Shown here: piece by piece, positions 28,187-39,000 of the stretch
Position numbering within the stretch: position 1 is the stretch's first letter
Layout of the letters: each line of letters starts with the position of its first letter
The notes under the pieces: model-generated
The model's database searches: none
Seen by the model: the letters and a program-made list of their open reading frames with translations, nothing else
Told to the model about the DNA's origin: nothing
Source of the DNA: Lignipirellula cremea
Lineage (GTDB): Bacteria; Planctomycetota; Planctomycetia; Pirellulales; Pirellulaceae
DNA: 64,000 bases
Assembly: GCF_007751035.1 (NCBI RefSeq)
Contig: NZ_CP036433.1
Span: 3,143,001 to 3,207,000 of the forward strand
Direction of reading: 5' to 3'
Translations under genes and position numbers: made by a program

Positions 28187-28696
28187 ATGGATGTGTGCCT
28201 GGCCCAGCTGGATTTTCCGATGGCGTGGGAGACGTTCCTGCGACTGGGCGGAGCGGCGATCGCCGGCGCGCTGTTGGGGTTTGAACGCGAGAAGCACGAC
28301 AAACCGGCAGGGCTGCGCACGCATATGCTGGTGGCGCTGGGGGCTGCTACCTTCATGGCGATGGTCGGCGATTACCTGACCGGCCTGCCCGTAGAACCGG
28401 CGTTGCGGCTGGATCCCAGTCGCGTGCTGGCCGGGATTGTCGGCGGCGTCGGCTTCCTGGGAGGCGGCACGATTATTGTCGCCCGCGGGAATGTGCATGG
28501 CATTACAACGGCCGCGAATATCTGGCTGGCCGCGGCCGTTGGAGCCGCCTGTGGGATGGGAATGTACGCCCTGTCGTTTACCGCCGTCGTGCTGGCCCTG
28601 GGGATTTTATGGGGAGTCGGCCGGCTGGAAATGCACTTCTTCGACAAGGAGCCCTTCGATCCGCCCGATGATTCTGTCGACGGCAATCATGGTTGA
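28187..28696 (+). CDS. MgtC/SapB-family membrane protein
   Basis: The 169-residue protein has the MgtC/SapB hallmark region: LGFEREKHDKPAGLRTHMLV (about 30-49) and GGVGFLGGGTIIVARGNVHG (about 86-105), followed by TTAANIWLAAAVGAACGMG. Four or five hydrophobic segments are visible. In other bacteria MgtC-like proteins modulate magnesium homeostasis or F-type ATPase. It is monocistronic and convergent with the PPC-domain gene, 36 bases away. Confidence 0.9.
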   Translation: MDVCLAQLDFPMAWETFLRLGGAAIAGALLGFEREKHDKPAGLRTHMLVALGAATFMAMVGDYLTGLPVEPALRLDPSRVLAGIVGGVGFLGGGTIIVARGNVHGITTAANIWLAAAVGAACGMGMYALSFTAVVLALGILWGVGRLEMHFFDKEPFDPPDDSVDGNHG

Positions 28697-28732
28697 GCCA
28701 GGGTGTTGCGGGGCGAGTCGTCGTCGCCTTTG

Positions 28733-30376
28733 CTACGGCGTTTTGACGACCGTGATCCACGCCTGGCTGCTGGTCAGGGCGTCGCCCTTGAGCGGGAACA
28801 CGGCGGCATGCGTCAGTACGGGGGCGGGCGTTTCGGCGTCAGCGGCGGCAGTGGCCGGGGCGCTGCCCAGAACCTGGAACGCCCCGTGTCCTGGCTGGTC
28901 GGAAGCGACGATTTTCAGCACGACTTTCTTCTCGCTCGCGTCCCCCTTCTTGGAAACGACCGGCTCGGCCGAAACTCCTTCGGGCAGGCCGCTGGCCGTG
29001 ATTTCGATCTCGCCGCCAAAGCCTTCCTGGCGGACGACCGTCACGGGAACCTCCAGTGTTTTTCCCGGCGCCACGTTCCAGCCATGGGCGTCGAGCGTTA
29101 GCTCAAAGTCGGGCGTCGCGGGCTCAATCTTCAGGCGATACACATACCGCAGTCCGCCGTCGCGATGCAGGTCGCTAACCGTCAGCACACAGTCGCCGTC
29201 GGCTTTGACCGCATACAGCAGGGACGGGTCAATCTTGCTGCGCACGCGATCGTCGTTCTCGGCCAGGACGGTTCCTTCGTCGTTATACAGTTTCAACACG
29301 GCGTCGAGCGGAAACCCGGCCTGGTGCGACTCCACCTCGAACCGCCATTTCTGTCCTTTGACCAGCGGAAAACGAAAGGCGTGCTCCTCGCCCGGCAAGG
29401 CTATGCGGCCGCTGATCCGGGCCGGCAGTTCGATCAACTGGGGCAGTTTCCGGGAGACCGAGTCGGACAGCAAGGCGGCCTGGTCGACGACCGGCAAGGC
29501 AATGGTCCCGGCCGCACCGGCGGACGACACCCACGCCTTGTCGCTGGCGATCGCCTGGTCGGCTGCGGCGTCTTCGGCCAGATTCCAGCCGAAGAGTTTC
29601 GTTGGACTGGTCGCGCCGGCCTGCACAGTCAGGGGCAGCGCATGATCGACAAAGGGGCCCGTGGTCAGCGTCAAACGGTAAACGAAGTCTTCGCCGCCGG
29701 CTAACGCCACGGTGCTGTTGGGGGTGGTGGGAAAGGCGAACATCCGCACCACGCAAACGCCGTCGCGGGGCGCTTTGTAGATGAGCAGCGGGTCGAGCCC
29801 GGCGCCGTCGTCGTTCTGGGCCAGCACCAGGCCGTCGGTCGAACAGACCTGCAGGATCGCATCCATCGGCGAGCCCAGCGGTGAATTGGCCGCTAGCGAG
29901 GCCACCAGCGTTTGCCCCGCCTGGAGCGTGATGGCGTAAGCGTCGACATCGTTCCGCGCCTGCAGCCGGCCGTTGATCACGATCGGACTAGCGACGGCCT
30001 GGGCGGCCGAGACCAGCTCGTTCGGTTCTGTTTCCACTGTTTCCGGCGTGGAGCCGACCACAAACGGCAGCGGAGCCGCCGCGCCCTGGGATCCGTAGAT
30101 TCGCACCCAGTACAGGCCGGGGGCCGCATCTTTATCGATCGTCGCCTGGTACTGGCCTTTTTCTTTTTCATCAGGGGCGAAGGCGACGCCGGGCCGGTCC
30201 GACTGCGCCTGCAGGGGCCACTCGGGAAACTCGCCGCCGACTTGGATCGCAACGACTTGCCCCTGGGATCCGCCGGCGGGGAACAGGTAGTTGGCCGTAG
30301 GCGGAGCGGCCGCCGTGTACGTAATCCCGGTCAACAGCAGACCGCAAAACGCGAGCGGCAGGAGGAACCTGGCCAT
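28733..30376 (-). CDS. Secreted PPC-domain protein
   Basis: The 547-residue protein has a signal peptide (MARFLLPLAFCGLLLTGITYTAAA). Two pre-peptidase C-terminal (PPC) type beta domains are visible, at about 110-215 (VETEPNELVSAAQAV, DVDAYAITLQAGQTLVASL) and about 310-425 (GEEHAFRFPLVKGQKWRFEV). The C terminus is a beta-sandwich-like region. Such proteins regularly accompany DUF1501 and DUF1549/1553 genes in planctomycetes, as here; their role is unknown but they are exported. AAGGTGG six bases before the ATG supports the start. Confidence 0.82.
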   Translation of the reverse strand: MARFLLPLAFCGLLLTGITYTAAAPPTANYLFPAGGSQGQVVAIQVGGEFPEWPLQAQSDRPGVAFAPDEKEKGQYQATIDKDAAPGLYWVRIYGSQGAAAPLPFVVGSTPETVETEPNELVSAAQAVASPIVINGRLQARNDVDAYAITLQAGQTLVASLAANSPLGSPMDAILQVCSTDGLVLAQNDDGAGLDPLLIYKAPRDGVCVVRMFAFPTTPNSTVALAGGEDFVYRLTLTTGPFVDHALPLTVQAGATSPTKLFGWNLAEDAAADQAIASDKAWVSSAGAAGTIALPVVDQAALLSDSVSRKLPQLIELPARISGRIALPGEEHAFRFPLVKGQKWRFEVESHQAGFPLDAVLKLYNDEGTVLAENDDRVRSKIDPSLLYAVKADGDCVLTVSDLHRDGGLRYVYRLKIEPATPDFELTLDAHGWNVAPGKTLEVPVTVVRQEGFGGEIEITASGLPEGVSAEPVVSKKGDASEKKVVLKIVASDQPGHGAFQVLGSAPATAAADAETPAPVLTHAAVFPLKGDALTSSQAWITVVKTP

Positions 30377-30504
30377 ACGAAACCACCTTGCAAAACGATC
30401 TGGCAAAACTGCCATGCGGGTTGAAAGTCGACAGGCTGTGCGGCAACCCAAACATGTTGCCGGATCAGCGGGATTCTCTCGCAACGTCCCCTGCGACGGA
30501 GGCG

Positions 30505-30774
30505 TTACAAGTTGTCGTCGTCGTAAAATTCGTCTGTCTCTTCCTCTTCCTCTTCCTCGTCATCGATGGCGCCGGCGCCCAGGCCCAGCAGGGTGATGAT
30601 CCAGTGGGTGGCCGCCACGGTGGCGATCACCCCGATCAGCAGCGCCTGGGGGAAGGTGATCTCTTCCACCGCGGCCGTCAGGACGCGGGCGACCAGGCTT
30701 CCCAGGCCAATGATCAGAAAAACAATCACCACCCACGCCAGTAGCGGCAGGGCCAGCACCGCAAACCGTCCCAC
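30505..30774 (-). CDS. Small two-helix membrane protein with acidic tail
   Basis: The 89-residue protein has two membrane segments (about 4-30, LALPLLAWVVIVFLIIGLGSLV, and 43-66) and an acidic C terminus: IDDEEEEEEETDEFYDDDNL. Translation starts at GTG directly after the TAA stop of the DUF1501 gene with no spacer, so it must be translationally coupled to it. No family is recognised. The acidic tail may bind metal ions or a basic partner. Confidence 0.7.
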   Translation of the reverse strand: MGRFAVLALPLLAWVVIVFLIIGLGSLVARVLTAAVEEITFPQALLIGVIATVAATHWIITLLGLGAGAIDDEEEEEEETDEFYDDDNL

Positions 30775-32094
30775 TTACATGAGCTCCTGGATCGGCGCCG
30801 GATCGCTAACCAGGTGGACAGGACGGCCTTGCGGCGTGTGCAGGATTTTGCCGGGATCAATTCCAAGCTTGCTGTAAATGGTGGAGACGAAATTCTCGGG
30901 GGACAGGACCCGTTCCACCGCGGCGTAGCCCTGCTTGTCAGTGGCTCCGATCACCTGCCCGCCCGGCGAGCCGCCGCCCGCGAAGAGCACGCTCATGGCG
31001 TTGGCCCAGTGGTCGCGTCCGGCTTTGGCGTTCACCTTGGGGGTGCGGCCGAACTCTCCCAGAACGATCACCATGGTGGTGTCGAGCAGGCCGCGCTCGT
31101 CGAGGTCCGAGATCAACGCGGCGACGGTGCGATCCAGCGTCGGCAGGACTTTGTTGCACGTATTGAAAATGTCAACGTGATGGTCCCAGCCGCCGTCGTA
31201 CAGGGTGATGAACGGCACGCCCGCTTCGACCAGGCGACGGGCCAGCAGGGCCCGCTGGCCAAAGCTGTTGCGGCCGTACTGGTCGCGCACGGCGTCGGAT
31301 TCGCGGGAGATGTCAAAGGCGGCCTGGGCTTCGGCCGACGTGACCAGGTCGTAACTTTGCTGGTAAAACTGGTCGCCTGCCGCCACCGGATCGGCGGCCG
31401 ACGGGTCATTGATCCGCTGCATGCGGTCGATCTGGCCGCGCAGTTCCCGCCGTTGTTGAAAGCGGCCGTCTTCCAGGCCCAGGGGCAAGGAGACATCGCG
31501 CACGCGGAACGAGGTGCTGTTCGGATCGTCGGCGACGACAAACGGAGCGAACCTGGCGCCCAGGAAGTTCGGCCCGCCGGACCGCGACATGCGGGGCAGC
31601 GTGAAGTACGCCGGCAAGCCCTCAGGCGCACCAATCTGATGCGCGACGGTCGACCCCAGGCTGGGATGGAAGCTGACGAACGCCCCGCAGCCGACCGGAA
31701 TCCGCGGCGGCGCGCCGGTCATCATGTAGTGGTTGCCGGCCCCGTGGTTTCCCTGATTGTGGCGGATCGATCGCACGGTCGAGAACTTGTCCGCGATCGC
31801 AGCCAGCTGGGTCATGTGCTGGGAAAAATAGACGCCCGGCAGTTTGGTGCGGATCGGCTGGAACTCGCCTCGGATTTCCACCGGCGCATCGGGCTTGGGG
31901 TCGAACGTTTCGTAATGCGTGGGACCGCCGTCGAGCCAGACCAGGATGCAGCTCTTTGCTTGCGGCTGGCTGGAGCCCGCCCCCTGGGCGACCGCCTGCA
32001 GGGCCCCGGTCAGACCGCCGCCAAGCAGACTTCCCAGGCCGAGTTTCAAACAGTCGCGGCGCGTGGCGCCTTCGCAATTTCGGGTGCGACGCAT
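30775..32094 (-). CDS. DUF1501 protein, Tat-exported sulfatase-like
   Basis: The 439-residue DUF1501 protein has a twin-arginine signal near its N terminus (RRDCLKLGLGSLLGGGLTG), meaning export as a folded protein. The body has alkaline-phosphatase/sulfatase-like motifs: VWLDGGPTHYETFDP, HNQGNHGAGNHYMMTG, TLYDGGWDHH, and VIVLGEFGRTPKVNAKAGRDHW. It starts two bases after the stop of the DUF1549/1553 gene, the standard order for this pair. The biochemical role is not established; the fold implies hydrolysis of a sulfate or phosphate ester. Confidence 0.92.
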   Translation of the reverse strand: MRRTRNCEGATRRDCLKLGLGSLLGGGLTGALQAVAQGAGSSQPQAKSCILVWLDGGPTHYETFDPKPDAPVEIRGEFQPIRTKLPGVYFSQHMTQLAAIADKFSTVRSIRHNQGNHGAGNHYMMTGAPPRIPVGCGAFVSFHPSLGSTVAHQIGAPEGLPAYFTLPRMSRSGGPNFLGARFAPFVVADDPNSTSFRVRDVSLPLGLEDGRFQQRRELRGQIDRMQRINDPSAADPVAAGDQFYQQSYDLVTSAEAQAAFDISRESDAVRDQYGRNSFGQRALLARRLVEAGVPFITLYDGGWDHHVDIFNTCNKVLPTLDRTVAALISDLDERGLLDTTMVIVLGEFGRTPKVNAKAGRDHWANAMSVLFAGGGSPGGQVIGATDKQGYAAVERVLSPENFVSTIYSKLGIDPGKILHTPQGRPVHLVSDPAPIQELM

Positions 32095-32096
32095 GG

Positions 32097-34271
32097 TCAG
32101 TCCTTGTAGACGAATTCGGGCGTGTTGAGCAGGGCCCACAGTAGATCTTCCACGGCCTGCCGGCGTTCGACGCCCTGGAAATAACCGCGGCACGCTTCCA
32201 GATCGGCCTGGTCAGGGAATCGGCAGTAAGTCAGCAGGTAAAGTTCGGTAATGATTTCATCGTCGGTCAGATCGCTTTTCGCCAGTCGGGCCGCGCGACC
32301 GTCCTTGGCAGTGATCTTGGCGTGCAGTTGCGGGGCGTTCATCAGGTGCAGCGTCTGGGCGACGGTGCTCTCGGGCGAACGCTCACAGGGCGGGTCCTGG
32401 TTGGGGTCGGGCCGGCCAAACGTATCCAGCGAAATCGACTCCACCCGGTTCGTCCAGATCTGCACGGAGCGGGAGGCGGGCGGCATGGCGCTGTAGCGAG
32501 TTTCCGTCTCGGTGATGTCGTCGATCGCATCGATCAGCGTTTCCGCCCCCAGCCGCACCCGGTAGTGACGGGAGTAGTTCAGCGTGTCGGCCACGTTCCG
32601 CTCGCCCGGCATGGCGCTGAGGCCATAGACATAGCTGATGCAGATGGCCCGGATCAGCGCTTTCTGGTCGTATTTCTGTTGGCGGAAATGGTCGGCCAGC
32701 GCTTCCAGCAGCGGTCCGTTGGTCGGCGGGTTGGTGGTGCGCAGGTCGTCTACCGGTTCCACAATGCCGCGGCCCATCAGGTCGGCCCAGGTGCGATTCG
32801 CCTGCACTTGCGCGAAGTATTCGTTCTCGTCGCTCGTCATCCATTCGGCCAGCGCCACGCGCCAGTCGCCATCCTCTTCGACCGCGGGGGCCGTGCCGTA
32901 CAGCGGGCGCGGCTCCAGGACCTCTCCCGTCAAGGGATGGGTCACCTCGCCTTTGACGGCGGCGTAGACGTTTTCTTCCCCGCCGGAAATGGGCGGCGAA
33001 AGGCCGGTCCCTTTGTGGCCGACGCGGGCGAAGTAGGCCGCAAAGCGATAGAAATCCTCTTGCGCCCATTTCTCGAACGGATGATGGTGGCACTTGGCGC
33101 ACTCCAGCCGCACCCCCAAAAACAGCTGGCTGATCATCGGCGCCACTTCGTCGGGCGTACGACGATCGCGGAACAGGGTCACGGCTCCGTTCCGCCAGGT
33201 GCTGCCCTGGGCGGTGACCAGATCGCGCACGAACTGGTCATACGGAACCTCGCGGCGGAACTGCTCGCGGATCCAGTTGTCATAGTTGAGCGTCGCCTTG
33301 ATGCCGACCCGGTACGGGTTAGGCCGCAAAATGTCGGCCCACTTTTGCGCCCAGAAGTCGACGTACTCCGGACGTTCCAGCAAAGCGTCGATCAGCACGG
33401 CGCGTTTGTTGGGCTCACTATCGACGAGGAAGTTCTTCGTTTCGTCAGGCGTGGGCAGCCGGCCGATGATGTCCAGGTAAACGCGCCGCACAAACTTTGC
33501 ATCGGAGGCAGGCTCCGAAGGGGTCAGTCCAAGCGTCTGCAGTTTCTTCCAGACCAGCTCATCGATAAAGTTCTGGCGAGGCAAGCCGGCGTACAGCTCG
33601 GCCGGGGCCGTGCCCGGAAACGGAATCATGACATTGCACAGGGCGATGTTGTTCATGTAGCGGACCATGACGGCCGTTTCGCCCGGCAACGGGCCGGCGG
33701 TGACCACGCCCGACTCCGAGGCGCCGGCAATGGCGTCGGAGTTGGACTGGAAATCGGAACGGGACGTCACGTCCCGCTGCGTGCCGTCGGAATAATGCGC
33801 TGTGACGCGGATCGCCTGCTCGGCGCCAGGCGCCAGGCTGGCTTCCGTCGGCGTGATCGTAACGTTCTGCAGCTGCGGTTCGTCGGGCAGACTCCGCTGC
33901 GTTCCCTGCTCAATCCAGTCAAGCACGGTCTGGTAATCGTCGCTGCCGAGCTCCAGCCGCACGCCGCCGCCATGGGGCGACTGGCCCGACGGTTTGCTCA
34001 ATAACAGGCTGCGCTCCGGAGCGGCGGGAAACAGTCGGCGGCCCCGGGCTTCCTGGGTCAACGCGGCGTAATCCGAGTCCGGATCAAACGCCAGCAGCGA
34101 CAGCGCAAAGCCGTTCTGACCGCGGGCTTTCCCATGACAGGCGCCTGCATTGCAGCCGCGCGCGGAAAAGATCGGCAGCACATCGAGTTCAAAACTGACA
34201 GGTCGCTCTTCCGCCTGGACATTGACGGTCAGGCAACAGGCAGCGAGCAGCAGCAGGCAGGAGGGACGCAT
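32097..34271 (-). CDS. DUF1549/DUF1553 secreted cytochrome-like protein
   Basis: The 724-residue protein has a signal peptide (MRPSCLLLLAACCLTVNVQA). A haem-binding-like CNAGACHGKARGQNG follows (about 40-54), then an Ig-like domain (about 130-215), DUF1549 (about 230-450, including ECAKCHHHPFEKW) and DUF1553 (to about 720, including TYCRFPDQADLE). It is the regular upstream partner of DUF1501 in planctomycetes, exported and probably linked to polysaccharide or sulfated-glycan use, though unproven. The start at 34271 was chosen for the signal peptide. Confidence 0.92.
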   Translation of the reverse strand: MRPSCLLLLAACCLTVNVQAEERPVSFELDVLPIFSARGCNAGACHGKARGQNGFALSLLAFDPDSDYAALTQEARGRRLFPAAPERSLLLSKPSGQSPHGGGVRLELGSDDYQTVLDWIEQGTQRSLPDEPQLQNVTITPTEASLAPGAEQAIRVTAHYSDGTQRDVTSRSDFQSNSDAIAGASESGVVTAGPLPGETAVMVRYMNNIALCNVMIPFPGTAPAELYAGLPRQNFIDELVWKKLQTLGLTPSEPASDAKFVRRVYLDIIGRLPTPDETKNFLVDSEPNKRAVLIDALLERPEYVDFWAQKWADILRPNPYRVGIKATLNYDNWIREQFRREVPYDQFVRDLVTAQGSTWRNGAVTLFRDRRTPDEVAPMISQLFLGVRLECAKCHHHPFEKWAQEDFYRFAAYFARVGHKGTGLSPPISGGEENVYAAVKGEVTHPLTGEVLEPRPLYGTAPAVEEDGDWRVALAEWMTSDENEYFAQVQANRTWADLMGRGIVEPVDDLRTTNPPTNGPLLEALADHFRQQKYDQKALIRAICISYVYGLSAMPGERNVADTLNYSRHYRVRLGAETLIDAIDDITETETRYSAMPPASRSVQIWTNRVESISLDTFGRPDPNQDPPCERSPESTVAQTLHLMNAPQLHAKITAKDGRAARLAKSDLTDDEIITELYLLTYCRFPDQADLEACRGYFQGVERRQAVEDLLWALLNTPEFVYKD

Positions 34272-34450
34272 AGGCCGGTGGGAGCTAGCAGGAGGGAAGA
34301 TCAACGAACTTTGATTTTAGCCGGAACGACCCCCCGGCGGCAAGCGAGAACAAGAAAAGAAGTCGCCCTGCCGAACGCTTCCTCCGCCCCCCAGCAGGAC
34401 GACCGCTTTCTCCCGGCGAAGCGGCCGCGGTGAAGGCGGCAAAATCGTAC

Positions 34451-35914
34451 TCAATCCGCCTGCTTTGCCGACGACTTATACGAGTAACAACTCAGCCAAT
34501 CGGAGCCCTGCGAGAGCAGATGTCCCTGGTGCAGCATCAAATTGCCCAGCGGGTATTCCTCCTGAAACAGAATCTGCGATTCGCCTGTCCGCCAGGCGAT
34601 GCGGTGCAGATTGCCCAGCGAATCCGGCAGCAGATATCCGTCCCCGTCAAAGGCGCCGCGGCCGCTGACCAGGGCGCCTTCGGGCAGTTCGACGCTGCGT
34701 TCTTCCCATGATGGCGTTCCATCGGCCACACGCACGGCGCTGATCCGTCGTGGGCCGATCAACAGGCAGACGTCATCCTGCACGGCGGCAAACAAATGCT
34801 CGCCTCGTTCCCGGCGCCAGATCTCTTTGCCGGTGGCCGGGTCGATGCAAAGCAGGGAAGAGGAATCGATGGGCGTGGCGATGACCAGGTCGCCCGCGGG
34901 TAGCAGCGCGTTATCAAGCCAGTTGCGGAGCGGCCACTCAACTTGCGGTTGGGGAAACGGCGCCCTCTGTGGGCTACCTCGGCGCATATTCCACGGCTCA
35001 TCTGGCGCCTGTGTTTGGGGAGGCGGATCTTTGAACTCCCGATAGGCCAGTGTCCAGTCGACCTTGTGGGTCTCCAGGTCCACGGCGACGAGCCGGGCGA
35101 AGCCGGTAGCACAGATCGCCCGCTTCCCCATGACAACGGGATTCACCAGTGGCCATCGCGAGGTCGGCATCGTGAGCGTCGGATCGTCCTCTTCGAGCGT
35201 CAGCAAGGGAACATGCCACAAGTACTTGCCGTTGGCCACATCCAAGGCCGCGAAGTGCAGAACATTTTCCGCGAGGCCTGCCGACAGAAACTGATCCTTC
35301 TGCACGGCGCCGGAACCCAGGTAGCGGATATCGTCGAGTGGTTGCGGTTTGTCCTCGTCTGGCTGCCTCCATTGAAGCTTCCCCTGCGTGCTGATTTCCA
35401 GCGCGATGGTTCGATTCGCATCGACCGAGCTTTGCACTGCAGCCCGGGCGCCACGCTTGATGACAATGGGATTGTTACCCTGGGGGCGGAGCGTCGTGGC
35501 ATTTAGACAGAAAACACGATCGCCGTGCGCCGTCAGGGAAGCAAACGCCGCGTCGAACCAGATGCGTTCGCGGATCTCTCTTTCACGTTCGGGTTCGAAA
35601 GCTGCTTCCGAGTCCGACCAGGGGTATGTCCAGATGAGTTTCCCGGATTGCAGGTCGATGGCGTCGATCATTTTCAGACTGCGTTTGAAAATGACGTCGC
35701 CAACGGCCACATTGCGGAACTGGGGGATGGCGACAGTTCCTTCTTCAGCATAGCGGCGAGCCTGCTGTTGGATCTGTTCCTCGTGTGCGGGATGGAAAAT
35801 TACGCGCTGACGCCACTTAATCGTCAACCGTACCGGTTCCCCTGCCGTCAGCCCCTCAAGAAATATAGAGCCGACCAGCATCAGGCCGAATGCCATCGCC
35901 TGGAATTTCAACAT
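34451..35914 (-). CDS. Secreted PQQ-like beta-propeller protein
   Basis: The 487-residue exported protein (signal about 1-24) has repeated blades resembling PQQ-type WD propellers: AIDLQSGKLIWTYPW, VANGKYLWHVPL, VAVDLETHKVDWTLAY, CIDPATGKEIWRRE. No cofactor-binding enzyme motif is evident, so it may be an assembly or binding scaffold rather than a dehydrogenase. GGAGGAG lies about four bases before the ATG. It is transcribed on the same strand as, and 179 bases upstream of, the DUF1549 gene. Confidence 0.8.
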   Translation of the reverse strand: MLKFQAMAFGLMLVGSIFLEGLTAGEPVRLTIKWRQRVIFHPAHEEQIQQQARRYAEEGTVAIPQFRNVAVGDVIFKRSLKMIDAIDLQSGKLIWTYPWSDSEAAFEPEREREIRERIWFDAAFASLTAHGDRVFCLNATTLRPQGNNPIVIKRGARAAVQSSVDANRTIALEISTQGKLQWRQPDEDKPQPLDDIRYLGSGAVQKDQFLSAGLAENVLHFAALDVANGKYLWHVPLLTLEEDDPTLTMPTSRWPLVNPVVMGKRAICATGFARLVAVDLETHKVDWTLAYREFKDPPPQTQAPDEPWNMRRGSPQRAPFPQPQVEWPLRNWLDNALLPAGDLVIATPIDSSSLLCIDPATGKEIWRRERGEHLFAAVQDDVCLLIGPRRISAVRVADGTPSWEERSVELPEGALVSGRGAFDGDGYLLPDSLGNLHRIAWRTGESQILFQEEYPLGNLMLHQGHLLSQGSDWLSCYSYKSSAKQAD

Positions 35915-36038
35915 CGGACTCCTCCGTATAATAAACGGCTGCCCCTGCCACCTGGGAAAAGTTTAAAGCCCTCGGGCGACGTTCGCAAAGCATTTCTCGC
36001 GGGAAAGACATTTCCCTACGCCGCCGCGGATCACCGTT

Positions 36039-39000
36039 TCAACCGCCCGTGACGCGGCGGACCAGGCGGGCGACGATCGCGCCGAAGCGACGGATGCTGG
36101 ACTCCAGGTCGTCGTCTTTCAGGCAGACGTAATGCGGGAAACAGATCTCTTCCAGCGCTTCGACCGCCACCTGGGCGCAGCAGATCTGCATCCGGTTCGT
36201 CAGCCGCCGCACCAGCGCCGTGAGGGCGGCGGTGGAGCATTCCGTCGGCAGGCCGTCGCTGATCATCACCAGCAGCTTCGCCTGCCGCGGCGACGCTTTG
36301 GCGACCTGCGCTGCATGCCAGAGCGCGCCGGCGTCGTTGTTGCCGCCGCCTGCGCTCAGGCGATGCACGGCCGAACGGGCCGCGTTGCCGCAGTCGTAAA
36401 TCACCTCGTCGGTGAAGCCGAACAGCCGCAGGTCGATCCCCTGAAAACCGAGCGCCGCCTCGGCCAGCAGCGAGGCGAACAGCTTCGCCTGTTCCATATG
36501 GTTGTTATGCGTCATGGAGCCGGAGCAGTCGATCACCACGCCGAGAAACAGGTCGGTATGCGACACGGTCCGGCGGGACTGCAGGATGCGCGGATCGCCC
36601 CGCAGCACCAGATTGCGGAGCTGCGGCCGATCAATCCGCCGGCCGCTGGAACGCTGGCCGACCGGCTGGCGCGCCAGGCCCAGTTCGTACAGGAACTGAC
36701 GCATCCGCCGGGCGTTGGGGGCGACGGCCTGGGCGTACTTTGCCCGTTCCACCGGGTCGTAGGCGACCGGCAGAATGGTCGTGAGGGTTTCGAAGTTTTC
36801 GTCCGGGATGACATTGATCATCCGGCCGCCACCCGCGCCGCTGTCTTCTTCACGCAGGGCGGTCAGCTCCCGCGGATCGGTGATGCGGCGGATTTCTGAC
36901 TGCAGTTCTTCGTTGGTGATGCCTTCGGCTTCGGCCAGCAGTTCGTCGGCGTCGCCGGCGCAGAGGGCGTCCTGGCTGAAGGAACGCAGCAGATCGGTTT
37001 GCGAGCCAAAGATCTCGCGCAGCCGCCGGGCAATCGCCAGCAACTGGGGCATCTCCAGGTTGCGGAACTTGCCTCGGAACAGCTTGAGCCCTGCCGCCAC
37101 CAGCGGATCGGCGTGCCGGTCGCCCAGGCCCATCCGCAGGGCGCGAAAGAAACGGGCGAAGCTCATGCCGGCCTGCTCCATCTCCAGCAGCACGCGGCCC
37201 GACTCCAGCACGACGCTCCCCGGCGAACGGCCCACGCCCAGCGTCACCTGGGTCAGCACATCCCAGGCTCTACCCTGCAGATGCTCCAGCAGCACGTGCA
37301 CGTCGGTTTCCCGCCGGGAGTGCTGGAACGCAAAGGCGCCCAGCCGTTTGAGTTGATCGCCAAAGCCGCCATCGAGCGCTCGCAGTCGCCGTTCCAGATG
37401 TTCGTCGGAAACCAGGTTCAGCAGTTCGTGCAGTCCTTCGTCCTGGGCTTCTTTCCAGACGGCTTCCGGCTCCGGGCCGCGGTGGTACATGTGATGGCCC
37501 AGCTCGTGCAGGATGAGCCCCTGCACCACGTCGCCGCCATGCTTCTCCCGGCGGAGGACGGGCAGCGGGTTGATGTAGATTTTGTTCTCGCTGAAACGCG
37601 TATAGCCGAGGTCCGTCCCCGCGATCATCTGCACGGAGAACATACGCCCTGTCAGCTCCCGGCCGCGCAATACGCCCCAGGCGAAATGCTCGGCGACCGC
37701 CCGGAGCTTGTCGGAGCGGCGCTCCCCTTTCCGTTTGAGCCGCAGTGCGCGCTCGCGCACGCTAATCAGGGCGCCATCGAGTACGAGCGATTCCAGGGCC
37801 CTGTCCCGGGCGACCGGATCAACGTCGTTCGCTTCCAGCAGCAGGATCAGGCGGGCTTCGGAAAACAGCTTGTCGCCAGCTGCCAGGGCGGCGGCCGTGA
37901 CGGCGTCGACCCGTTCGGCCGGTGCGTGCGCCAGCAGGCTGGCCCGGGCATGCGGATCGGCCAGGTACTCCTCGATCAGCAGCGGGAAGCCGTCGTCGTC
38001 GCCGCGGTAGTGCAGCCACCTCGCCGTTTTCAAACGCCAGGGATGAGACCGCTCGTCGCCCAGGTCAAGAAAGTCCCGCATCGCCTGGACGGCCTCGGGC
38101 GCAGGATCTTTGAGGTTCTGCAGCAACTGCAAGGCCAGCGGGTAAGCCACCGGCTGGGGCGATACGGCCAGGATGATCGCCAGGCGCACCGGATCGGCCC
38201 CATAGGCCAGCAGCCGGTTCCAGTCGGCGACTCCAAACCAGACCGACTCGCTGTCGCACCCAACGGCAGCGATGGCTCCGGTGAGCCAGGCGGCGCCCTG
38301 CGGCGAGGCGAGTGCGGGCGGCCCACTTCCGGCCAGCTGCAGTTCGCGTTCCAGCAGTCCGGTGTACAAGCGGTAGCGCATCTCGGGCAGCGCGGCGGAG
38401 GCGGCCGTGTGGCTGAGCTGCGTCAGGGACGGTCCCGCCGACCAGTCGGGAATCGAACGGGCGAGCAGTGTGAACCGCGGCGGCGGAGGATCGCTGGCGA
38501 GTAGCCGGCTCAGCCGTTCCAGGCCGGGTTCGCCCGCGAGAAGCAGCTGCAGCAGGGCGCCTTCGACAACGCGCGTCTGGGGGCTGCGGCACCAGGCTTC
38601 CAGGCGATCCAGTTCCTGACAGGCGGCGATCTGGGCGAGCAGATCCTCGGCCACCCAGGCCAGGTCGTCGACCGGGGCGGCCGTGTTCCGCTGCAGGCCG
38701 CGGGAATCGATCCAGTCCTGCAGTTCCCGGCGGACGTCATCGGCCAGCGTCGGCAATTTTTCGAGCGCGGCAGGGCGGGCTTCTTCCAGTACGGCCGGCG
38801 CCACGCCGGAACGGAGCCAGCTCATGAGAATCCGGGCCGCGTAGTATCCGTTCGGTGCATTGAGGCGCGACACCAGATACTGGGCCGTCGCCAGTGTCGC
38901 CAGCGACCGGAGTTTTTCCCGGTCCCGATATCGCCAGAGCATGCACGCCCTGGCGACCGCTTGCCAGAGCTGCGTCCGCAACGGCTGCGACTGGAGTCGT

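Noticed and set aside
32322-34004. 560-codon plus-strand frame opposite DUF1549/1553
   Set aside because: Shadow of the real minus-strand gene.
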